From assembly GCA_020541205.1 (NCBI GenBank), contig CP048208.1, forward strand, positions 62,001-126,000: a stretch of 64,000 nt of DNA. The letters are read 5' to 3'. The notes under the pieces are model-generated. The model made no database searches. It was not told where the DNA came from and was given only the letters and a program-made list of their open reading frames with translations. Each line of letters opens with the position of its first letter. Within the stretch, counting starts at the first letter, position 1. The DNA is from Candidatus Hartigia pinicola. Its GTDB lineage: Bacteria; Pseudomonadota; Gammaproteobacteria; Enterobacterales; Enterobacteriaceae. Positions 21,488-31,874 of the stretch are shown piece after piece. Made by a program: the position numbers and the translations under genes.

Positions 21488-21914
21488 CGTAAATATCCTT
21501 AGCTCTTAATGTAAAAGTTTGAACTACATTCTTTGCGAGTATGTCAAATGTTTTGCTAAATGCTGATTCAAGTAATTTGTTAGTAAATTCAAAATTAAGA
21601 TGAAGCTCAATTTTACAGGTATTTAAACTTAAAGGAATGAAAATCCATTTCCCTATTAATTGTTTAAGACATCCTTCAACCAATTGAATATGAATAGATT
21701 TATTATCCTCTAGAATATTTTTAGTGATAAAGGTCTTACTAATACCTGCTATTAATATTTTTACGGAAGCAGTCACATGGTCATAACCATGATGAATAAT
21801 TTGACTGCCTATACATCCTGGTAAAAAATTGGGGTATGCAATAATATCATTAACAATTTTATACATTTGTTCTGCGCTAAAATAAACTAATAGAGAATAT
21901 TTAATTTTTAGCAT
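21480..21914 (-). CDS. ratA: RatA-type START/COQ10 domain protein
   Basis: Helix-grip (START/COQ10-like) protein. The E. coli homologue was described as a toxin blocking 70S assembly, whereas the family is also linked to ubiquinone handling; which applies here is unknown. The 144 residues cover the whole family: [12 protein letters not shown] (13-24), YPNFLPGC (27-34), AGISKTF (56-62), IHIQLVEG and [22 protein letters not shown] lies 4-5 nt before the ATG. It is divergent from smpB and overlaps rnfH, reproducing the enterobacterial order. Confidence 0.93.
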   Translation of the reverse strand: MLKIKYSLLVYFSAEQMYKIVNDIIAYPNFLPGCIGSQIIHHGYDHVTASVKILIAGISKTFITKNILEDNKSIHIQLVEGCLKQLIGKWIFIPLSLNTCKIELHLNFEFTNKLLESAFSKTFDILAKNVVQTFTLRAKDIYGV

Positions 21915-22068
21915 ATCACTTCCTATCTAGAAACATTATACATATAATAATAGCATTTCAATTTACTAAATAAAAATAAAATCGATTAAGGATCATCATT
22001 ACATAATGAGAATATATTCTAGTATAGAAATATATTTTCAAATTAGGGTGTAGTATAATGAGTAAATA

Positions 22069-22551
22069 ATGAGAAAGAAAAAAAATTATCAAATTCATTC
22101 TGCAACAATTGCCTTAAATAAACGCGCTCGTTATGAATATTTCATTGAAGAAGAATTAGAAGCGGGTTTATCTTTACAGGGTTGGGAAGTGAAATCGTTA
22201 CGTTCTGGTAAAGCTAATATTGTTGATAGCTATGTTTTGCTGAGAGATGGTAAAGCATATTTGTTTGGTGCTCATTTTACACCTTTAAATGTTGCATCCT
22301 CTCACATAATTTGTGATCCGATACGTAATAGACAGCTTTTACTAAATCAACGAGAACTAGATGCTCTTTACGGTCAAGTTAATCGTGAAGGTTATACTAT
22401 TATTCCTCTTTCTCTTTATTGGAAACATGCATGGTGTAAAGTCAAAATTGGCGTCGCAAAAGGTAAAAAAGAATACGATAAACGTTTTGATATACAAAAT
22501 CGCGAATGGCAAAGAGATAAAGAACGCATCATAAAACATTTTAATCGTTAA
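22069..22551 (+). CDS. smpB: tmRNA-binding protein SmpB
   Basis: Binds tmRNA and brings it to stalled ribosomes. It has 160 residues, the same as E. coli, with [50 protein letters not shown], the [12 protein letters not shown] core and a basic C-terminal tail that mimics mRNA in the decoding channel. The start aligns with E. coli. No good ribosome-binding site is seen; a TATAAT at 22054-22059 would place the transcript start within a few nt of the ATG, so translation may be leaderless (inference). Its RNA partner ssrA lies 48 nt downstream. Confidence 0.96.
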   Translation: MRKKKNYQIHSATIALNKRARYEYFIEEELEAGLSLQGWEVKSLRSGKANIVDSYVLLRDGKAYLFGAHFTPLNVASSHIICDPIRNRQLLLNQRELDALYGQVNREGYTIIPLSLYWKHAWCKVKIGVAKGKKEYDKRFDIQNREWQRDKERIIKHFNR

Positions 22552-22577
22552 GTAGTGGATTTTATAATATTCTCTGT

Positions 22578-22583
22578 TATACT
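22578..22583 (+). promoter_or_regulatory. -10 box of ssrA
   Basis: TATACT lies 16 nt before the mature tmRNA 5' end, a position that allows the short precursor leader typical of enterobacteria. The hexamer 17 bp upstream (GTGGAT) is a poor -35. Confidence 0.55.
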
Positions 22584-22599
22584 AACTGGAAAAAGTTAG

Positions 22600-22959
22600 G
22601 GGGCTGATTCTGGATTCGACGGAATTTACAAAATTTAAGGTGCATGCCGAGGGGCGGTTTGCCTCGATAAAAGCCGCGAAAAAATAGTTGCAAATAATAA
22701 AAACTACGCACTAGCAGCTTAATAACCTGCATAGTAACCTCTCTCCCTAGCCTCCGCTCTTAGGACGGGGATCAAGAAAGGACAAAACTTAAAAGAGATC
22801 GCGTAAAAGCCTAGCCTATGGTTAAACGTTAAATTTATCAGGATAGTTTGTTGATGCGTGTCTGTCTGCAATTAACAAATGAATTTAAAGACTAGACTAA
22901 GCATGTAGTACCAAGAAGGCTAGAAATTTCGGACGCGGGTTCAAATCCCGCCAGCTCCA
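22600..22959 (+). ncRNA. ssrA: transfer-messenger RNA (tmRNA)
   Basis: Rescues stalled ribosomes and tags the unfinished protein for proteolysis. The 5' end GGGGCTGATTCTGGATTCGAC and 3' end with TTCAAATCCC T-loop and CAGCTCC acceptor strand are those of enterobacterial tmRNA, with pseudoknot segments between. The tag frame begins at GCA 22690 and reads ANNKNYALAA, then two stop codons (22720-22725). E. coli has ANDENYALAA, so both acidic residues are replaced while the ALAA protease signal is kept. The CCA tail is not encoded: the discriminator A is followed by TAAAT. It lies directly after smpB. Confidence 0.97.
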
Positions 22960-25326
22960 TAAATTTAGTGAATTAATGATAAAATAAATTTTTAAAAGGA
23001 CAAGTTATTTTAATTTATTATCTAAAATATAGATAAACTTATAATAATAATATTAATTAAAATACCTTCATTTAATATTTGTTTATCTATAATTATATGT
23101 ACTTCTATTCTAGAAAATGAATTGACATGATATATTTATACCACTTCCTGCGTATCGTAGGAGCAATTTTATAATAATACATTTTCAGAAATTATTTTTA
23201 ATGAATTATTCTCTATTGATTTTTGAAAATCTATAAAAACTATAAGAAAGAAAAACTAGATTCTGTAATTAACGTTTAAAATAAAGTTACTTTTAAATAT
23301 TAGCTAATGATTATATAAATCATAATAGAACTATATCAGTAGAAATACATAAACTTTAATAGTATGGAGATAAATAATACAATAGGTTTTATGATAATAA
23401 AATTGTTTTCTTATTAAGTAAGATACTTCTAGTAAATATTTCAAGTGTTACTGATGAAATTTTACTAATCATTAGTAATGATTGTGCTTAAAATACTTAA
23501 GCTTTTTAGACTGCATACAAAATAATTGCATTTGTTAAAAGATGTAATATATGTTCATATAAGTTAAACATTTTCAGAAATTTATATTGTGTATTACCTA
23601 AAGAATTAATATAGAAATACTGAATAAATTCTATGTTACTCATAGAACGCCATAAGATAATATGTTTAAAAGTTTATTTAATTATATCTAAGTATTTTAA
23701 ACATAGAAGAAATAATAAAATTTATTTAAATACTAATTTTAGTTTATCGAGTCAATTTTTTGTATAACAATACTGAAGGTAGTTTTTTTAATATTATGAA
23801 ATCATGATAAATATTTTTTGTTAATATTTGAAAGAATTAATTTCAGTATAAATTAAATAAAATGTCAGGAAGTTCAGGAAATTTTTATGAATTAGCATCA
23901 TAGAAATTAACATTAAATAAATTGTATGTGAAATTTTATTAAACAAGTAAGTTCTTTAGATGTAAATCAAATTATTCAAATAAAATTAACTAAATAAGTT
24001 TAGTATGAAACTATTCATTTTTTAAAGTTTTAAGATATAAAAGATATAAATATTTAAACATTTTGCATGTTTAAATTATGTATATATCTAAAGATAGGGA
24101 GCTAATATATCCAGTAAAGCATGACTTATACTATACTAAAGAATCTAAAGTTAGAGTATGAGGATCAATTTTATTTATAATAAATTATATAGAGAGTTTT
24201 GAATAGAGGCCTGCGACTTATTGTATATTTTAGAGGTAGGCGATTTATTAAGTTGTCAATCTATATCTTCATTATAAAAACTGTAGTAAGTTACTTACTT
24301 TGTATATTCCATGTATTCTATAAAAATCATCTCATACAGTATTTTTGGAGATAAAGCAATAAGTAAATCTTAACTTAGTTAATAAAGTAAATAAAAAATA
24401 AACTATACATTCAATGTTATCTACATATTAATATAGAAAATAATATTATTTTTTGCAGTTAAGTTTGTATAAATTTCCTCTGGAATATTTTATGTTATAG
24501 ACAAAATATCTTACAAGTAAGTGTGAAGAATATTACATAATACAATGATATTATATCATCTATTAAGATATGATAATATTTTATATTATTTATAATAACA
24601 TAATTAATAATAAATTTCTTTTTATTATAGTTACTCAATTGTATTTGAATAATTTGATCTTGCATTATAAAATTAAAATATAAATATCAATAAGAAAATT
24701 AATTGATTAAATATTAATATTTACTTACTTAGCAAGCAGTGATGTAAAATTAATAACTTTAATTTTGATCATGAATATATAATAATATTAATTATATAAT
24801 AATATAAATTATTTTTTATTTTTTTATAGAAACATTTAAATGATATAAAAAGTTTTATTTTCGTTAGTGGTCAGTTGATAATTTATTAAATTTGTCTAAA
24901 ATAGACATTATCACTACAAGATCTTTATACAAAAAAATTTTATAATAAAAGTTGTATATTAATATAAATTTATAAAATTAAAATTATATTTTATGAAAAT
25001 TTTGAGTGAGTTGTGATTTTTTCATTAATATATTTATTGCTAATGAAATATTAGATCTATAAAAAGATTTATAATGTGATTTGATGCATAAAAATTAGAA
25101 CTATAATATCTAAATTTAAAAAATCAATTAATAACTTTATTATGCGATTTTTATTTCATAAAGATTTTATTAAATATATACAAAATAATTATTACTTTAA
25201 TGATATTAAAATAACTCGATTTTAATAAGTTTAATATTGACGATAGCATGAATGAATGTAAGTGAATAAAGTAAGTATTCTGATTGAGAAACAGTTTTTA
25301 ATATTAAATACATTTTCATCAAAATT

Positions 25327-25365
25327 CACAGATAATGAAAATAATAATTCTTTGCATTATCTGTG
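25327..25365. repeat. 11-bp perfect stem in gene-free DNA
   Basis: CACAGATAATG at 25327-25337 pairs fully with 25355-25365, with a 17-nt loop. It has more G-C pairs (4 of 11) than its surroundings. It may be a relic terminator or structured RNA; no gene is nearby. Confidence 0.4.
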
Positions 25366-27006
25366 GTCATAGTTTGGTACTATTGAAATCTCAGTATAAA
25401 ATATGAAAAGAATTATGTATTATCTTGTTTGAAAAGTACTTTGTATAGTTAGTATTTATAGTTACGAAATAATTTAAGTTTTTGCAGTTTTTATAATATT
25501 ACATCTTGTTTTTCTAAAAAATAATATTATTAATTTAGTGTTTGGTTAGTATATTCTATAATATGCGTACATATTTCACGGGTTTTTCTGAGTTTAACTC
25601 TAGTATTATCTAAAATAATGATTATGAGTATTTAACTGAACACCTTGGGTATAAAAAATTAATTTTTCAATATATATTAATTTTGTACTAGAGAACGATT
25701 ATTTTGTAATATACAAATGATTATTGGTTATATTATAAGTTGTATTCTTATGTGTTATATTAAAACATCACCAAATTATTTTTTAAATTTTGATTAAATA
25801 CGCTTATTTATTATTTTATAACTAGATTTTAAGAGATAAAAATATTAAAATATCCATTTCGTTAGCATTATCTTAATAATTACATGTTATCAAAAACCGT
25901 TTTATATTTATATATAAGTAGTATATTAAAATATTATATATAAAGTTTAAAGTGGTATATTTATTTGATAAATAAACATTATCAATCAGTTTGATATTAA
26001 TTAAATTAATAAAGATTGGCAGCAGTTTTTTAAAATTAAAAAATACTAATTTTTTACACTACATTAATAATAAAATCGTAACTAAAATTAAGATTAGTAA
26101 TATATATTTTAATATTGTTTATACATTTTAATAATTTTTATAAAATTTTATTGCGTATATACTAAGTGAGAAAGTTATTATACATTGAGTAAAGTAAAAG
26201 ATAATATTAAATTTTGAGAAATATTTTAAATACTGTTCAATGTTAATGTATTGAAATATTCTTTGAAATAATCTGATGAATTTTTTAGACGATAATGAAA
26301 GCTATTTATTAAAATATCCCAAACCATGTAAGTGATTTTATTTTATATTTTATAGTTGCATGCGAAAAATATAACTTAAAATATGGCCAGTATAAAATTT
26401 TTTATCTTTATATTAAGTGTATTAAAATTTATCCAGTAAATATAAAATATATATCATATATTTTATACAACTATAGTGTAATGCTGCATATTTTATTTGT
26501 TGATATAAGGTGACGGCCTGTGAACTCAATACAAGATATAAAATTTTATATAGCAACAAATAATAACAAAATAATTATCGTTGAATAGTGTTTAGATCGT
26601 TTAATAAACTCACTTAAAGCTTACATAGTATACTTTTTATTTCACTATCATTACTTTCTTACTTATTTGAATCACATTTTTAATATATTTATAGAATAGT
26701 TTTTCTTGTCTTGTTTAGAAGTTTTTCTCATTATTTAGAGATGTATTATCATATTTTAAATTAAATTTAATATATATAGCTATATAAAATTTAAAGTATT
26801 TATATAAATTTTATTAAAAATATCTTAATTATTGTTTAAAAATTTTAGATGATAATGTAGTTGACGAATTTTACAAATTATGATTTTAAAGAATTGCATC
26901 TTGAAAATGTTTTTCTCTAAAAAAATAAAATAAGTAATATTACAAAAGTCACTAAAGTGAATTTTATCTCTTAAAATTAGATTGTAATAAGTATGCATTA
27001 AGTGTA

Positions 27007-27042
27007 CCAACTTAATTAAGTAAAATAACTTAATTAAGTTGG
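27007..27042. repeat. 15-bp perfect hairpin upstream of rnr
   Basis: Positions 27007-27021 pair with 27028-27042 around AAAATA. The stem has CCAAC/GTTGG at its base and a self-palindromic TTAATTAA in the middle. It lies 300 nt before the rnr start and could be the terminator of a lost upstream gene. Confidence 0.5.
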
Positions 27043-27344
27043 TTGTTGATAAATGGTATGTAGAATAAAAATATGCCTGTTGTCAAACCTATTAAGGTTA
27101 TTTGTATAAAAGTTATTTTAATATTGTTTAAGTCTCTTATAAAAGTAAATGTTAACAGAACAATGTACTATATTATATTGGTTACCATGTTCAAAATGCA
27201 CTTTAATGAGGGAACACGTAACATTTAGAGTCAGTCAATAAATATACCTTGTTTAATATAATTAAAAATAATAACTCGCTTTACCAATTACTGACTTGAT
27301 AGTCAGAACAGTAATAAACAATTCTGATAACAACGGAGGTAATA

Positions 27345-29573
27345 ATGTTATATAATCCTTTTCAAGATCAAAAAATACAGGAATATGATCAAAAAATTCC
27401 TAGTAGAGAATTAATTCTTGAACTTTTATCTAAACGTACAAAACTAGTAAGTCGCGAAGAAATTGCACAATTATTAAATCTCTCTTCTAGAGAAGAGTTG
27501 GAAGCATTGAAGCGTCGTTTACGTGCGATGGAAAGAGATAGTCAAGTAGTTTTTACTCGCAGTCGATGCTATACTCTTCCAGAAAATTTAACTCTACTTA
27601 AAGGGAAAATCATTGCTCATCGAGAAGGTTATGGTTTTCTTCGTGTTGAATGCAAAAAAGAAGATTATTATCTATCACATGATGAAATGAAACGTGTATT
27701 ACATGGCGATATAGTTTTAGCGCAATCTTACCATCACACTCGTAAAGGTCGTACTGAAGTACGTATCATTCGTGTGTTAAAGCCACGTAATAATCAAATT
27801 GTTGGCCGATATCTTATTAAATCTGGTATAGGCTTTGTAGTACCTCATGATAATCGGTTAAGCTTTAATATTTTTGTTCCAAAAGACCAAGTTAATACTG
27901 CTCATATTGATAATATTGTCGTTGTTGAATTGGTAACTCGCCCACGTCGTCATTCTCGAGCAGTAGGGAAAATTATTAAAGTACTTGGTGAAAGTATGAA
28001 TGCGAGTGTAGCAGTAGATATTGCCCTTCGTACACATGAAATTCCATATTTATGGTCAACTCAAGTTGAAAAACAACTATCTGATTTCAGTGAGTATATA
28101 CCTGAATCTGCTAAAAAAAACCGAGTTGATTTACGTCATTTGCCTTTAGTCACTATTGATTCTGAGGATGCGCGTGACTTTGATGATGCTGTATATTGCA
28201 CTACAAAAAAAAATGGTGGTTGGCGCTTATGGGTAGCCATTGCAGACGTGAGCTATTATGTACGTCAGGATACTCCGCTTGATAATGAAGCACGTAGTCG
28301 TGGAAATTCAGTTTATTTTCCATTGCAAGTTGTACCGATGCTACCTGAAGTTTTATCAAATGGTTTATGTTCACTCAATCAAGGTGTCGACCGTTTATGT
28401 ATGGTATGTGAAATGACAGTTTCAGCATCTGGTTATTTATCTTCATATAAATTTTATGAAGCGATTATGACTTCTTATGCAAGGCTGACTTACACTAAAG
28501 TATGGAAACTGCTACAAGGAGATTATGAGCTGAGAAAATACTATATATCCTTAGTGCCACATATTGAATCGTTATATAAGCTTTATCAAGTATTAGATGC
28601 AGCACGCATTAATCGTGGGGCTATTTCTTTTAAATCAGAAGAAGCAAAATTTATCTTTAACGCTGAAAATCGTATAGAGCGTATTGAGCCAGTAGTGCGC
28701 AATGACGCGCATAACCTGATTGAAGAATGTATGATTTTAGCTAATATTGCTGCTGCACGTTTTATTGAAAAAAATAAAGAGCCAGCTTTATATCGTTCGC
28801 ATGATTTTCCGCAAAAAGATAGTATTATGAATTTACGTGCAGTATTTAATAAACTTGGCTTAATATTACCGGGTGGTACAAATCCTCAACCTAAAGATTA
28901 TGCGCAGGTCATTCATGAAGTCTCTCAACGTCCTGATCACGAACTGTTACAAACTATGATTTTGCGTTCAATGAAACATGCAGTTTATGATCCTAAAAAT
29001 CGTGGTCATTTTGGGCTTAGTTTAAAATCTTATGCTCATTTTACTTCTCCAATTCGTCGCTATTCGGATTTAACTTTACATAGGTGTATTAAATATTTAT
29101 TAGTTAAAAAAAAGGGTTATAATAATAATTGTCAAACACATACTGGTGGTTTTCATACAAATATAGATAATATGGTTAATTTAGGTAAACATTGTTCATT
29201 GATTGAGCGACGTTCTGATGAAGCAACACGAGATGTAGTAGATTGGTTGAAATGTGATTTTATGCAAAATCAAGTCGGAAAAGTTTTTACAGGATTGATT
29301 ACTAGTGTAACAGGTTTTGGTTTTTTTGTGCGTTTGCATAATTTATTTATTGATGGCTTAGTGCACCTTTCAACACTTAATGATGATTGTTATTATTATG
29401 ACGCGGTTGGGCAACAATTAATTGGTGAGTTATCATGCACAACATATCGACTGTGTGATGAAGTTAAAATTCGTGTTGCAGCTGTGAATATGGATGAGAG
29501 AACTCTTGATTTTTCATTAATATCAACATCGCCTAAAGTGAAACATAAAGTCCAACTTTCTATGATGAAATAA
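27345..29573 (+). CDS. rnr: ribonuclease R
   Basis: Processive 3'-5' exoribonuclease for structured RNA; also works with tmRNA-SmpB on non-stop mRNA. Domain order: N-terminal helix-turn-helix (about 18-75), two cold-shock domains (about 80-235), RNB catalytic domain with Asp272, Asp278, Asp280 and Asp281 at E. coli positions, HFTSPIRRYSDL (565-576), and an S1 domain (about 645-725). GGAGG 5 nt before the ATG is an excellent ribosome site. The protein ends at 742 residues against 813 in E. coli: the lysine-rich C-terminal tail is missing, and its eroded remains lie just downstream. The exonuclease core looks intact. Confidence 0.97.
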   Translation: MLYNPFQDQKIQEYDQKIPSRELILELLSKRTKLVSREEIAQLLNLSSREELEALKRRLRAMERDSQVVFTRSRCYTLPENLTLLKGKIIAHREGYGFLRVECKKEDYYLSHDEMKRVLHGDIVLAQSYHHTRKGRTEVRIIRVLKPRNNQIVGRYLIKSGIGFVVPHDNRLSFNIFVPKDQVNTAHIDNIVVVELVTRPRRHSRAVGKIIKVLGESMNASVAVDIALRTHEIPYLWSTQVEKQLSDFSEYIPESAKKNRVDLRHLPLVTIDSEDARDFDDAVYCTTKKNGGWRLWVAIADVSYYVRQDTPLDNEARSRGNSVYFPLQVVPMLPEVLSNGLCSLNQGVDRLCMVCEMTVSASGYLSSYKFYEAIMTSYARLTYTKVWKLLQGDYELRKYYISLVPHIESLYKLYQVLDAARINRGAISFKSEEAKFIFNAENRIERIEPVVRNDAHNLIEECMILANIAAARFIEKNKEPALYRSHDFPQKDSIMNLRAVFNKLGLILPGGTNPQPKDYAQVIHEVSQRPDHELLQTMILRSMKHAVYDPKNRGHFGLSLKSYAHFTSPIRRYSDLTLHRCIKYLLVKKKGYNNNCQTHTGGFHTNIDNMVNLGKHCSLIERRSDEATRDVVDWLKCDFMQNQVGKVFTGLITSVTGFGFFVRLHNLFIDGLVHLSTLNDDCYYYDAVGQQLIGELSCTTYRLCDEVKIRVAAVNMDERTLDFSLISTSPKVKHKVQLSMMK

Positions 29574-29931
29574 AAAAAGAAATCAAGTATGTTGCTAAAC
29601 CTGCACGTAATACATGTGATGCAATTAAAAAAAAATGTTAAATCAAATGCCGAATTTTACCGTTTAGACAAAAAGTAAAAATATTAATAACAATGTAAAC
29701 TCAAAGGTTAAAAAATCCAAGATCTACAATAAAACAAAAGTACTGGTGATACTAAAAGTGAAAGATACAGCGAAAATGCTAATCTTATAAGAATAATTTG
29801 TTTTGCTTAATAACGAAAGTATTAAGGTGATGCCAGATGATTGATACTTAAAAGCTAGCAAAATCATTTTTAGTATTGTTAACAAACTTAAGTGGCGTGT
29901 ATTATTTTTTTTAAAAATATAAAAGATATTT
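29574..29931 (+). pseudogene. eroded lysine-rich tail of rnr
   Basis: Directly after the rnr stop the sequence still encodes lysine-rich peptide, but scattered across frames. In the rnr frame it reads KKK then later KKNVKSN to a stop near 29668. In the -1 frame a run includes EIKYVAKPARNTCDAIKKK to a stop near 29640. A further lysine-rich stretch lies around 29710-29780. E. coli RNase R has about 80 basic residues here. Runs of 7 and 9 A (from 29572 and about 29628) are likely slippage points. The segment also forms the 358-nt gap before rlmB. Confidence 0.6.
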
Positions 29932-30669
29932 ATGAGCGAAATCATTTATGGTATTCATGCAGTGAAATCCTTACTTAAACATGATATATCACGACTAAAA
30001 AAAGTATATATTTTAAAAGGGTGTAAAAATCGTCGTTTGATGTCAATTGTTAATGTAATTGAGGGTTTTGGAATAGTAGTTCAGATAGTCACGCGCCCAT
30101 GGTTAGATGCGCAAACAGCAGGAGCTGTACATCAAGGGATTATTGCTAAGATATTACCTTGTCAACAATATCAAGAAGCTATTTTGCCTCATTTACTTAA
30201 AAATATAAAATTACCTTTCTTACTTATTCTTGATTGTGTTACTGATCCTTATAATTTAGGTGCCTGTTTGCGTAGTGCTGATGCAGCCGGTGTTCATGCG
30301 GTTATTGTACCAAAAGATAAATCTGCAAAACTTAATTCAACCGTTAAAAAAGTAGCATGTGGTGCAGCAGAAAGCGTTCCGCTAATTCGTGTAACTAACT
30401 TAGCGAGAACATTACGTTTTTTGAAAGATTATAATATTTGGATTATTGGAACAGAAGAGAAGGCGGATAATACTTTATCCCAAATTCAATTAACAGGACC
30501 GGTAGCAGTAGTTATGGGGTCTGAGGGTAAAGGTCTTCGCCGTTTGACGCGTCAACATTGTGATGACCTTATAAAAATCCCAATGTTAGGAAGCTCTTCT
30601 TCTTTAAATATTTCTGTTGCAACAGGGATTTGCTTATTTGAAGTGGTACGTCAGCGTGCAATGAATTAA
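29932..30669 (+). CDS. rlmB: 23S rRNA (Gm2251) 2'-O-methyltransferase RlmB
   Basis: SPOUT-family methyltransferase that modifies G2251 in the peptidyl-transferase P loop. It has 245 residues (E. coli 243). N-terminal substrate-binding part (1-75), then motif 1 around DPYNLGACLRSADAAG (Asn109, Arg114), motif 2 VMGSEGKGLRR (Glu198) and motif 3 IPMLGSSSSLNISVATG. The order rnr-rlmB is as in E. coli. Only a weak ribosome site (AAAGAT) precedes the ATG. The gap holds rnr remnants, so the two are probably still co-transcribed. Confidence 0.96.
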   Translation: MSEIIYGIHAVKSLLKHDISRLKKVYILKGCKNRRLMSIVNVIEGFGIVVQIVTRPWLDAQTAGAVHQGIIAKILPCQQYQEAILPHLLKNIKLPFLLILDCVTDPYNLGACLRSADAAGVHAVIVPKDKSAKLNSTVKKVACGAAESVPLIRVTNLARTLRFLKDYNIWIIGTEEKADNTLSQIQLTGPVAVVMGSEGKGLRRLTRQHCDDLIKIPMLGSSSSLNISVATGICLFEVVRQRAMN

Positions 30670-30816
30670 TGAACACAAAAATAATTACATAATCATATCT
30701 GAAGTGCTTTTAAATTGTCTTTAAATAGAAAATGAATAGATATATTATCGTTATCACTTGTATTTTTTTTAGAGATAGATATAGTGAAGGAATATTTTAT
30801 CCGAACTCAATAAGTT

Positions 30817-30870
30817 CCTTGCCTCTACAGACTATAATAAATTCTTATAAGAGGCTGAAAATCCGTAAGG
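30817..30870 (+). promoter_or_regulatory. S6:S18 ribosomal-protein leader motif of rpsF
   Basis: The leader can form P1 (CCTT 30817-30820 with AAGG 30867-30870) and P2 (GCCTCT 30821-30826 with AGAGGC 30850-30855). The 3' bulge between them contains CCG (30863-30865). This is the layout of the known rpsF leader that binds the S6:S18 complex for feedback control. The AAGG strand of P1 is part of the rpsF ribosome-binding site (AAGGAG, 12 nt before the ATG), so binding could block translation. Confidence 0.75.
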
Positions 30871-30883
30871 AGCAAAACTACTA

Positions 30884-31276
30884 ATGCGTCATTATGAAAT
30901 CGTTTTTATGGTTAATCCTGACCAGAGTGAACAAGTTCCAGAAATGATAGATCGTTACAGCTCTACAATTATTGCTGAAAAAGGACATGTGCACCGTTTA
31001 GAAGATTGGGGTCGTCGTCAATTAGCTTATCCACTTAATAAACTGCACAAAGCTCACTATGTATTATTTAATGTAGAAGCTCCTAAAACAGCGATTGATA
31101 AATTAGAAACTTATTTTCGTTTTAATGATGCTATTGTTCGTAGTATGATAATACGTGTTAAACATGCGATAACAGAAGTTTCTCCAATGATTAAAGTGAA
31201 AGACGAACGTCGCAGCAAAGAACTTCCTGATGAATATCATGAAGAAGAAACGAGAGACGCTGAAGATTCATCGTGA
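30884..31276 (+). CDS. rpsF: 30S ribosomal protein S6
   Basis: Platform protein of the small subunit that binds 16S rRNA together with S18. The 130 residues include [19 protein letters not shown] at the start, [20 protein letters not shown] and the acidic C-terminal tail ([11 protein letters not shown]) seen in enterobacterial S6, where glutamates are added after translation. AAGGAG precedes the ATG. First gene of rpsF-priB-rpsR-rplI, with the S6:S18 control motif in the leader. Confidence 0.97.
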   Translation: MRHYEIVFMVNPDQSEQVPEMIDRYSSTIIAEKGHVHRLEDWGRRQLAYPLNKLHKAHYVLFNVEAPKTAIDKLETYFRFNDAIVRSMIIRVKHAITEVSPMIKVKDERRSKELPDEYHEEETRDAEDSS

Positions 31277-31278
31277 AT

Positions 31279-31596
31279 ATGTTAACTAATTATTTAGTAC
31301 TAGCAGGCACTGTTAGAAAGGGATTAATTAGACACACAAGTCCATCAGGTATCCCTCATTGCTACTTTGTTCTTACACATCGCTCAGAACAATTTGAAGG
31401 CGGATTCGCTCGGTATGCATGGTGCAGAATGCCTATTGTTGCAAGTGGGAAAATCTTACAATCGTATACTTGCTATATAACGGTCGGCAGTCGAATTACA
31501 GTGACTGGTTTTATTAGTACTCATGAAGGACGTAATGGACTGAATAAATTAGTGCTTCATGCCGAGAAGATTGATCTAATAGATTTGGGAGAATAG
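31279..31596 (+). CDS. priB: primosomal replication protein PriB
   Basis: Dimeric OB-fold single-strand DNA-binding protein that bridges PriA and DnaT in replication restart. [16 protein letters not shown] and [11 protein letters not shown] are the family signatures. The ATG at 31279 gives 105 residues, close to the 104 of E. coli, and lies 2 nt after the rpsF stop. A GTG at 31273 overlapping that stop would add two residues; either could be used and neither has a strong ribosome site, which suggests coupling to rpsF. Confidence 0.94.
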   Translation: MLTNYLVLAGTVRKGLIRHTSPSGIPHCYFVLTHRSEQFEGGFARYAWCRMPIVASGKILQSYTCYITVGSRITVTGFISTHEGRNGLNKLVLHAEKIDLIDLGE

Positions 31597-31600
31597 ATAG

Positions 31601-31828
<228 letters not shown>

Positions 31829-31874
31829 TTAGCAGTTAGTATATTCTGTGAATAAAATTTTAAAGGATAATGTA

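Larger units (their letters stand above)
22960..27344. other. 4.4-kb gene-free region between ssrA and rnr
   Basis: No credible gene. Contains an 11-bp stem with 17-nt loop (25327-25365) and a 15-bp perfect hairpin (27007-27042), annotated separately, and an isolated GC-richer patch near 23140-23170 with a preceding TTGACA. In E. coli purA and nsrR precede rnr; neither is recognisable here. Confidence 0.6.

Noticed and set aside
23110-23170. TTGACA plus GC-richer patch after ssrA as an RNA gene
   Set aside because: No defined stem structure or known RNA signature; too little to call a gene.
31848-31874. longer N-terminus of rplI
   Set aside because: The extra nine residues have no counterpart in L9, and a better ribosome site precedes 31875.
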